DNA of 41,409 nt. It comes from Bacteroidota bacterium. Lineage in GTDB: Bacteria; Bacteroidota; Bacteroidia; Bacteroidales; Bacteroidaceae. The stretch lies in contig JAEXAJ010000076.1 of assembly GCA_023458215.1 (NCBI GenBank), positions 1 to 41,409 on the forward strand. Direction: 5' to 3'. Shown here piece by piece: positions 36,170-41,409 of the stretch (the stretch's first letter is position 1; every line of letters begins with the position of its first letter). Under the pieces are notes generated by a model. The model searched no databases. It saw only the letters and a program-made list of their open reading frames with translations, and was not told where the DNA came from. Position numbers and translations under genes: made by a program.

Positions 36170-36875
36170 GTCTATTTTTTGTGTGGCCGTATTCGCACTT
36201 TCATTATCAGTCACCGCTCAAGAACGGGATACGATTTTTATTGTAAAATACGATACCCTTTATCTGCCCAAAGAACCGGATACCGTCATTGTGAGCAAAA
36301 CACGTAGTAATCGCTATGACCGCCGTACTCATCGCTACCGTAAACATTGGGAGGCACTCATTCCGACACACACCAAGCTACAATTTGCAGGAAACATGGG
36401 ATTGATATCTATAGGAACAGGCTGGGATTATGGCAAACGTAATCAATGGGAAACCGATATTTTGGTAGGCTTTTTGCCCCGATACCAATCCCACGAGAAT
36501 AAGCTCACCTTCACTGTGAAACAAAACTATATGCCCTGGAGCCTGCAAATAAAAGAAAGCCGTTTCTCTGTGGAGCCATTAGCGTGTGGTATGTACCTGA
36601 ATACAGTTCTAGGAGACGAGTTTTGGGTCAGCGAGCCGGACCGTTACCCGAAAGGATACTACGGTTTTTCCTCCAAAGTGCGCATCCACATCTTTCTGGG
36701 ACAACGCATTACATACGATATTGACCCTAAAAGGCGTTTCACAGCCAAAGCAATCACTTTCTTTTATGAATTGAGCACTTGCGATTTATACGTTGTCAGC
36801 GCTTTTACCAACAAGTATCTGAAACCTAAGGATTATCTTAGCCTATCATTCGGGATCAAATTGCAATTGCTATAA
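36144..36875 (+). CDS. Exported protein of unknown function, likely beta-barrel-like
   Basis: This 243-aa protein has a signal peptide (MSVKWFTIKSIFCVAVFALS, cleavage near VTAQ). It then has a polar stretch DTIFIVKYDTLYLPKEPDTV, a very basic segment RSNRYDRRTHRYRKHW, and alternating beta-strand-like stretches ending YLSLSFGIKLQLL, whose final hydrophobic strand suggests outer-membrane insertion. I do not recognise the family. It overlaps the phosphoesterase gene and ends 3 bp from the convergent nhaA stop, with no terminator between. Confidence 0.6.
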   Translation: MSVKWFTIKSIFCVAVFALSLSVTAQERDTIFIVKYDTLYLPKEPDTVIVSKTRSNRYDRRTHRYRKHWEALIPTHTKLQFAGNMGLISIGTGWDYGKRNQWETDILVGFLPRYQSHENKLTFTVKQNYMPWSLQIKESRFSVEPLACGMYLNTVLGDEFWVSEPDRYPKGYYGFSSKVRIHIFLGQRITYDIDPKRRFTAKAITFFYELSTCDLYVVSAFTNKYLKPKDYLSLSFGIKLQLL

Positions 36876-36878
36876 GTG

Positions 36879-38216
36879 TCATTCAACTGCTGATTTGCAT
36901 GATTTCTTTATTTTTGGCAGTACTGCATTCAGTACAATGTATCCCAATATACCCGCAAGTACAGTTCCGAGCAGCACGCCTAACTTAGCTTGATTCAACA
37001 ACTCCGGATAATTACTAGCAAAAGAAAGGTTGGCAATAAACAAGGAGACTGTAAAACCAATGCCGCCTAACAAAGATACACCGGCTATATTCTTCCAGTT
37101 CATACCGGCAGGCATTGGAGCCAAGCCACTCTTTATAGTCAACCACGTAAACAGATAGATCCCCACAAACTTACCTAGCAACAAACCTACAGCGACAGCT
37201 ATACTTACATCTCCCACAATATTGCCTCCACCACTAAATACCACTCCGGCATTGGCAAATGCAAACAATGGCAGAATTACAAAATTCACCATTCCGTGCA
37301 AATTATCTTCCAAAGATTGAAGAGGACTGATTACATAATCGGAAGCACGCTCCACTTGCTTGAGAGTAGCTATCTGTTCATTGGTAAGTACTATATTATC
37401 GGATTTAAATACAGGGAAACCGGTAATCACCTCCCGTATACGTTCAATATACCTACCCGCATCCAAACGCGGACGGGCCGGGATAACAAAAGCCAAAATA
37501 ACACCGGAGATAGTGCTATGTATGCCCGATTGAAGGAAGAGATACCATATAACGATTCCAAAGAACAGGAAGAAAATCTTTTGTGTCATACCAAATTTTC
37601 CCATATAATAAAGGAAACAATATAGTATGGCAGCAACAATAAGATAGCCATAAGCCACTTCATTGCTGTAAAAAATAGCAATAACCAGAATACCACCAAT
37701 ATCATCAACTACAGCGAATGCCGTCAGGAATATCTTCAGGCTCAATGGTACACGTTTGCCCAATAAGCTGAGTACACCCAACGAAAAAGCAATATCTGTA
37801 GCCATCGGTATAGCCATTCCCCGTGTTTCGGGAGTACCGGAAACAACTAAAAAAGAATAGATAATTACAGGAACCAGCATTCCGCCACATGCCGCAACAA
37901 AGGGCAAGGCGGCTTTGCGAAAAGAAGATAATTCACCTACTAATAATTCACGCTTTATCTCTAAACCTACAGCCAGAAAGAATACAGTCATCAAACAGTC
38001 ATTGATAAACTCGATCATTTTTAATGGGTGTCCACCATGAGAAAGCAAATTAAAGTTTCCAATACGCAAATGTAATTCCTGAGAGAGAAAATCCTGGTAC
38101 ATCGGAGCCATTGGAGAATTGGCTATCAAGGCAGCCATTATAGCTGTTAGAAATAACAAAATACTCGCCACAATATTGAGGGACGAAATATTCTTCACCG
38201 TGCGTAAAATAATCAT
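36879..38216 (-). CDS. nhaA: Na+/H+ antiporter NhaA
   Basis: This 445-aa inner-membrane antiporter exports Na+ in exchange for protons. LAVGLEIKRELLVGEL and the ion-site aspartates are conserved: Asp141 in MATDIAFSLGVLSLLG and Asp171-Asp172 in VVDDIGGILVIA, equivalent to E. coli Asp133 and Asp163/164. It is somewhat longer than E. coli NhaA through a central insert (about 255-300). It lies 55 bp downstream of a second antiporter gene with no promoter between, so both are likely co-expressed. Confidence 0.95.
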   Translation of the reverse strand: MIILRTVKNISSLNIVASILLFLTAIMAALIANSPMAPMYQDFLSQELHLRIGNFNLLSHGGHPLKMIEFINDCLMTVFFLAVGLEIKRELLVGELSSFRKAALPFVAACGGMLVPVIIYSFLVVSGTPETRGMAIPMATDIAFSLGVLSLLGKRVPLSLKIFLTAFAVVDDIGGILVIAIFYSNEVAYGYLIVAAILYCFLYYMGKFGMTQKIFFLFFGIVIWYLFLQSGIHSTISGVILAFVIPARPRLDAGRYIERIREVITGFPVFKSDNIVLTNEQIATLKQVERASDYVISPLQSLEDNLHGMVNFVILPLFAFANAGVVFSGGGNIVGDVSIAVAVGLLLGKFVGIYLFTWLTIKSGLAPMPAGMNWKNIAGVSLLGGIGFTVSLFIANLSFASNYPELLNQAKLGVLLGTVLAGILGYIVLNAVLPKIKKSCKSAVE

Positions 38217-38239
38217 AGAATTATCAATTTAAGATTTTG

Positions 38240-38272
38240 TCCTTCAACACAGAAGGAAAGTCCCAATGGGAC
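38240..38272. other. Two small palindromes between the antiporter genes
   Basis: CCTTC-AACACA-GAAGG and GTCCCA-A-TGGGAC (38260-38272, touching the upstream stop codon) form adjacent hairpins in the 55-bp gap. Neither has a T-run, so they more likely tune the mRNA than stop transcription. Confidence 0.35.
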
Positions 38273-39450
38273 TATTCCTTATAACTGCGCAAAGCGAGTT
38301 TTTTAACCCACAGTACAAAGATACCTGTTAAAATCAAATTAAGCACTATCGTGAGTACGGAAATTATCAATGCCGGACCACCTAAATTATATCCTAAGGC
38401 AATAAAAATGACTCCTGCCCCCACTTCACCACGGGTAAACATACCGATAGAAAGTGCCAGTCGTTCGCTAAACTTACGGTCACGATAGAAAAATACCGGG
38501 AACAACTTACCAATATTAGACAATAACGATACAATCACCACATGCCAGATAATCATTCCCCAAGACATCATCTCCTGGGATCCCGTAACTGAGTGTTCAC
38601 CTACCATAGCCTCCGTAAAATCTACTCCAAGGAAACGAGGCATACTTACACCAACCAGGAACATGAATAAGAAAGAGATACCTGTAGAAATCTTCTGTTC
38701 TACCGGCGTGTCATGCTCTTTATGCTTCATTACCATACCTAGAACAAATGCAGGAAGCAACACTTCGATATGAATGCTTCCGTCTTCTCCATAAAGATGC
38801 TTACTAATAAGATACACAGCCTGAGTACATACAAATACCACTACTGAATATATCAATATTGCCTTCCAATCTTGCCGCCAGTTATATTTCCCTAGCTGTT
38901 TCCATCCAAAAGAGAGCAACAGTAGAACAATAAATACGATCACTAGCAACTGCCAGCGCAATCCGATCATCATAATCTGTAAAGGAATCATCAAAAGGAT
39001 CGTATCTAAATCATCGAAGATAGCCAATACCTGAATTTTCTTATAAATCCAGCTAGACTTCAAACCGATAGCAGCCAACATAGTAAATAAGATACCTGCG
39101 GAAGTAGGAGCAGCAAAACGGCTCAATAGTAAGTTTTCCTTCCATGCCTCCCAACTGTTCCAATATTCGGGAGGAAGCAACACGAAGATATAATAAATGG
39201 CAATCAGGAACCAAGGCATGGCAGCTGTGGCCATTGCGATGAAATAATCTTGTGCATAGGTTCGCCAACGGGTTTTGTCCACTTCAAACTCACGCCCCAC
39301 ATTGATCATAATGAAGCCCAAGCAAACATATAGCAACACGTTCGATACAGTTTTTACTGCGTCATAATTTCCACCAGCCCATACAGGGAGATATTGGGAA
39401 GCCAACAAGCCAACCATCAGGAAGGCCGAAAAAGATAGAACTTTTCTCAT
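38272..39450 (-). CDS. Cation/proton antiporter (CPA family)
   Basis: This 392-aa membrane protein has about 12 spans. The ion-site region VLAIFDDLDTILLMIP carries Asp146, Asp147 and Asp149. GMFTRGEVGAGVIFIALGYN near the C-terminus is typical of CPA Na+/H+ (or K+/H+) exchangers. No C-terminal TrkA-type regulatory domain is present. Together with NhaA downstream it forms a pH/sodium homeostasis pair. Its -7 box (39475-39482) lies inside the lepA terminator hairpin. Confidence 0.88.
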   Translation of the reverse strand: MRKVLSFSAFLMVGLLASQYLPVWAGGNYDAVKTVSNVLLYVCLGFIMINVGREFEVDKTRWRTYAQDYFIAMATAAMPWFLIAIYYIFVLLPPEYWNSWEAWKENLLLSRFAAPTSAGILFTMLAAIGLKSSWIYKKIQVLAIFDDLDTILLMIPLQIMMIGLRWQLLVIVFIVLLLLSFGWKQLGKYNWRQDWKAILIYSVVVFVCTQAVYLISKHLYGEDGSIHIEVLLPAFVLGMVMKHKEHDTPVEQKISTGISFLFMFLVGVSMPRFLGVDFTEAMVGEHSVTGSQEMMSWGMIIWHVVIVSLLSNIGKLFPVFFYRDRKFSERLALSIGMFTRGEVGAGVIFIALGYNLGGPALIISVLTIVLNLILTGIFVLWVKKLALRSYKE

Positions 39451-39466
39451 TTAGTTAATATTAAAA

Positions 39467-39506
39467 GGGGTTGTCAAAGATAGCCCTATGGAAAGAGAAC
39501 AACCCC
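39467..39506 (-). terminator. Terminator of lepA
   Basis: GGGGTTGT and ACAACCCC (39467-39474, 39499-39506) form an 8-bp stem; on the minus strand TTTTAAT follows. The loop contains the next promoter's -7 box. Confidence 0.7.
39475..39482 (-). promoter_or_regulatory. Promoter -7 element for the antiporter pair
   Basis: TATCTTTG on the minus strand, 24 bp before the start at 39450; GTTG about 17 bp upstream is a weak -33. It is nested in the lepA terminator. Confidence 0.55.
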
Positions 39507-39526
39507 CGATGTTAAATTGTTTAAAT

Positions 39527-41308
39527 TTAATCCAGTTTTAGTACTGCCAAAAATGCTTTTTGAGGCACTTCTACATTACCAATCTGTTTCATCCGCTTTT
39601 TACCTTTCTTCTGTTTCTCAAGCAGTTTACGCTTACGGCTCACGTCACCACCGTAACACTTTGCCGTTACATCCTTACGTACAGCCTTTATCGTTTCACG
39701 AGAGATAATCTTGGCGCCGATTGCAGCCTGGATAGCAATGTCAAACTGTTGTCTTGGTATCAATTCTTTCAACTTCTCGCACATGCGGCTTCCTAAACTA
39801 TAAGCATTGTCCACGTGCGTCAAAGTAGACAAAGCATCCACCGGTTCGCCATTCAATAAGATATCCAATTTGATCAGTTTGGAAGGACGGAAACCGTTAG
39901 GGTGATAATCAAAGGAAGCGTACCCTTTGGAGATACTCTTCAGCTTGTCATAGAAGTCAATCACGATTTCACCCAAAGGCATGTCATAATAGATCTCCAC
40001 ACGGTTGCCGGAAATATATTCTTGCTTTATCAACTCGCCTCGCTTACCTAAGCAAAGTGTCATGATAGGTCCGATATAATCGGTCGTGGTAATTACAGAA
40101 GAACGGATATAGGGTTCTTCGATATGATCGATGAGAGTGATGTCGGGCATACTGCCAGGATTGTGCACCTCGGTCATTTTACCTTGTTTATCATAGATAT
40201 TATACGAAACGTTAGGTACGGTCGTAATGACGTTCATGTCGAATTCGCGATCCAATCGCTCCTGAACAATCTCCATGTGTAGCAAGCCCAGGAAACCACA
40301 ACGGAAACCAAATCCCAAAGCCAGTGACGATTCCGGTTGGAAAGTCAATGAAGCATCATTCAATTGCAGTTTCTCCAAAGAAGAACGCAAGTCTTCGAAA
40401 TCTTCGGCTTCAATAGGATAAACACCGGCAAAAACCATCGGCTTCACTTCTTCAAAACCTGCAATGGCTTTACTGCAAGGACGTGCGATATGGGTAATCG
40501 TATCTCCCACTTTTACCTCTTTAGAAGTCTTAATGCCCGAAATGATATAACCTACATCGCCTGTACGCAATTCAGGACGTGCCACCATGTCCATCTTGAG
40601 CACACCGATTTCATCAGCATCATATTCTTTACCGGTATTGAAGAATTTCACCTTATCTCCTTTACGTATCACGCCATTCACAATCTTGAAATAAGCAATG
40701 ATACCTCGGAAAGAGTTAAATACAGAGTCGAAAATCAATGCTTGTAACGGGGCTTCTTCATCCCCCATCGGATGTGGAATACGATTTACAACGGCAGCAA
40801 GAATTTCTTCCACCCCCATACCCGTCTTACCGGAAGCACGGATAATCTCTTCGCGTTTGCATCCTAACAATTCTATGATTTCGTCTTCCACTTCATCCGG
40901 ATTGGCGCTTGCCATATCACACTTATTGATGACAGGGATAATCTCCAAGTCATGCTCAATTGCCATATAAAGGTTCGAAATCGTTTGTGCCTGCACACCT
41001 TGTGATGCATCCACAATAAGTAACGCACCTTCACAAGCTGCTATAGAACGGGAAACTTCATAAGAAAAGTCCACGTGTCCCGGAGTGTCAATCAGGTTCA
41101 AAATATACTTTTCTCCTTGGTACATGTACTCCATCTGTATAGCATGACTCTTGATGGTAATACCTCTTTCTTTTTCCAAGTCCATGTTATCCAGCATCTG
41201 CCCGGTGGTTACTTGAATGGTTTTGGTGTACTCCAACAAGCGGTCAGCCAAAGTTGATTTACCGTGGTCGATATGGGCAATTATACAGAAATTACGTATA
41301 TTCTTCAT
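39527..41308 (-). CDS. lepA: Elongation factor 4 (LepA), ribosome back-translocase GTPase
   Basis: The protein is 593 aa from the ATG at 41308 (a TTG two codons earlier is less likely). The GTPase domain has G1 AHIDHGKST (11-19), switch [16 protein letters not shown] and NKCD. Domains II and III follow, then the EF-G-like [15 protein letters not shown] and the LepA-specific C-terminal domain, which ends [20 protein letters not shown]. It is full length. It acts on stalled or mistranslocated ribosomes. The -7 box TATCTTTG (41338-41345) lies 29 bp upstream. Confidence 0.96.
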   Translation of the reverse strand: MKNIRNFCIIAHIDHGKSTLADRLLEYTKTIQVTTGQMLDNMDLEKERGITIKSHAIQMEYMYQGEKYILNLIDTPGHVDFSYEVSRSIAACEGALLIVDASQGVQAQTISNLYMAIEHDLEIIPVINKCDMASANPDEVEDEIIELLGCKREEIIRASGKTGMGVEEILAAVVNRIPHPMGDEEAPLQALIFDSVFNSFRGIIAYFKIVNGVIRKGDKVKFFNTGKEYDADEIGVLKMDMVARPELRTGDVGYIISGIKTSKEVKVGDTITHIARPCSKAIAGFEEVKPMVFAGVYPIEAEDFEDLRSSLEKLQLNDASLTFQPESSLALGFGFRCGFLGLLHMEIVQERLDREFDMNVITTVPNVSYNIYDKQGKMTEVHNPGSMPDITLIDHIEEPYIRSSVITTTDYIGPIMTLCLGKRGELIKQEYISGNRVEIYYDMPLGEIVIDFYDKLKSISKGYASFDYHPNGFRPSKLIKLDILLNGEPVDALSTLTHVDNAYSLGSRMCEKLKELIPRQQFDIAIQAAIGAKIISRETIKAVRKDVTAKCYGGDVSRKRKLLEKQKKGKKRMKQIGNVEVPQKAFLAVLKLD

Positions 41309-41337
41309 TGTCAACAGTTGTCTTTAATTTTGGTGCG

Positions 41338-41345
41338 CAAAGATA
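41338..41345 (-). promoter_or_regulatory. Promoter -7 element for lepA
   Basis: TATCTTTG on the minus strand, 29 bp before the start codon. Confidence 0.65.
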
Positions 41346-41368
41346 CAAAAAGGAGAAGACAAAAAAAA

Positions 41369-41401
41369 ATGCGTTGATAACATCTTCATGTACCAACGCA
41401 T
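41369..41401. terminator. Rho-independent terminator upstream of lepA
   Basis: ATGCGTTG and CAACGCAT form an 8-bp stem. The minus strand then has a T-run of about nine and the plus strand CTTTTTAT. It probably ends a gene lying beyond the right edge of the window. Confidence 0.75.
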
Positions 41402-41409
41402 CTTTTTAT

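Overview
The window looks like chromosomal DNA of a gut Bacteroides (order Bacteroidales). Many genes are preceded by the Bacteroides -7 element TAnnTTTG rather than a -10 box. Shine-Dalgarno sequences are weak. The gene families (DUF4988/Fib_succ_major lipoprotein, DUF4469, DUF1573, DUF4301, DUF1460, PepSY-like DUF2874, twin MacB/FtsX permeases) are typical of the order. No tRNA, rRNA, CRISPR array or insertion sequence was recognised.

Layout. (1) 1-310 is a wrecked dxs remnant (internal deletion plus frame change), abutting a short 23-bp palindromic tandem repeat. (2) 439-5280, all on the minus strand, is a phase-variable surface locus: a tyrosine recombinase, a 276-bp segment bounded by perfect 23-bp inverted repeats, a small protein, a 732-aa lipoprotein and a DUF4469 protein. 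The best promoter inside the segment points away from the lipoprotein genes, so the sequenced state looks OFF. (3) 5645-13179, plus strand, holds a DUF1573 protein, an OPT transporter, a secreted esterase, a secreted GH2 beta-galactosidase and a DUF1460 amidase-like protein. (4) 13275-26123 is mostly housekeeping: dnaB, ispE, a PepSY-like protein, purT, DUF4301, a Rel-family protein, dgkA, an MFS transporter, panB, a HAD phosphatase and a MATE exporter. Long inverted-repeat elements of two families sit at gene ends and starts here. (5) 26090-26773 is an orphan protein resembling the kinase domain of polyvalent proteins. (6) 27297-35020 is a four-gene minus-strand operon with three paralogous double-length MacB/FtsX permeases and one ABC ATPase. 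It has a GG-N10-GC sigma-54 promoter and a pair of palindromic activator-like sites. (7) 35363-41308 carries a metallophosphoesterase lipoprotein, an exported beta-rich protein, nhaA, a second cation/proton antiporter and lepA.

The least explained signal is a pair of non-coding arrays that bracket the ABC operon (26931-27164 and 35132-35275). They are built of about 22-bp units. The spacing is nearly invariant, two helical turns, and most units hold a short palindrome whose sequence changes from unit to unit. A related 23-bp version lies at 314-365. The promoter-proximal end of the upstream array coincides with the expected enhancer position of the sigma-54 promoter. The downstream array follows a strong promoter and terminator that together would make a short RNA.

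Limits: family names come from reading the proteins, not from searches. Promoters and hairpins were found by eye. Domain boundaries are approximate.
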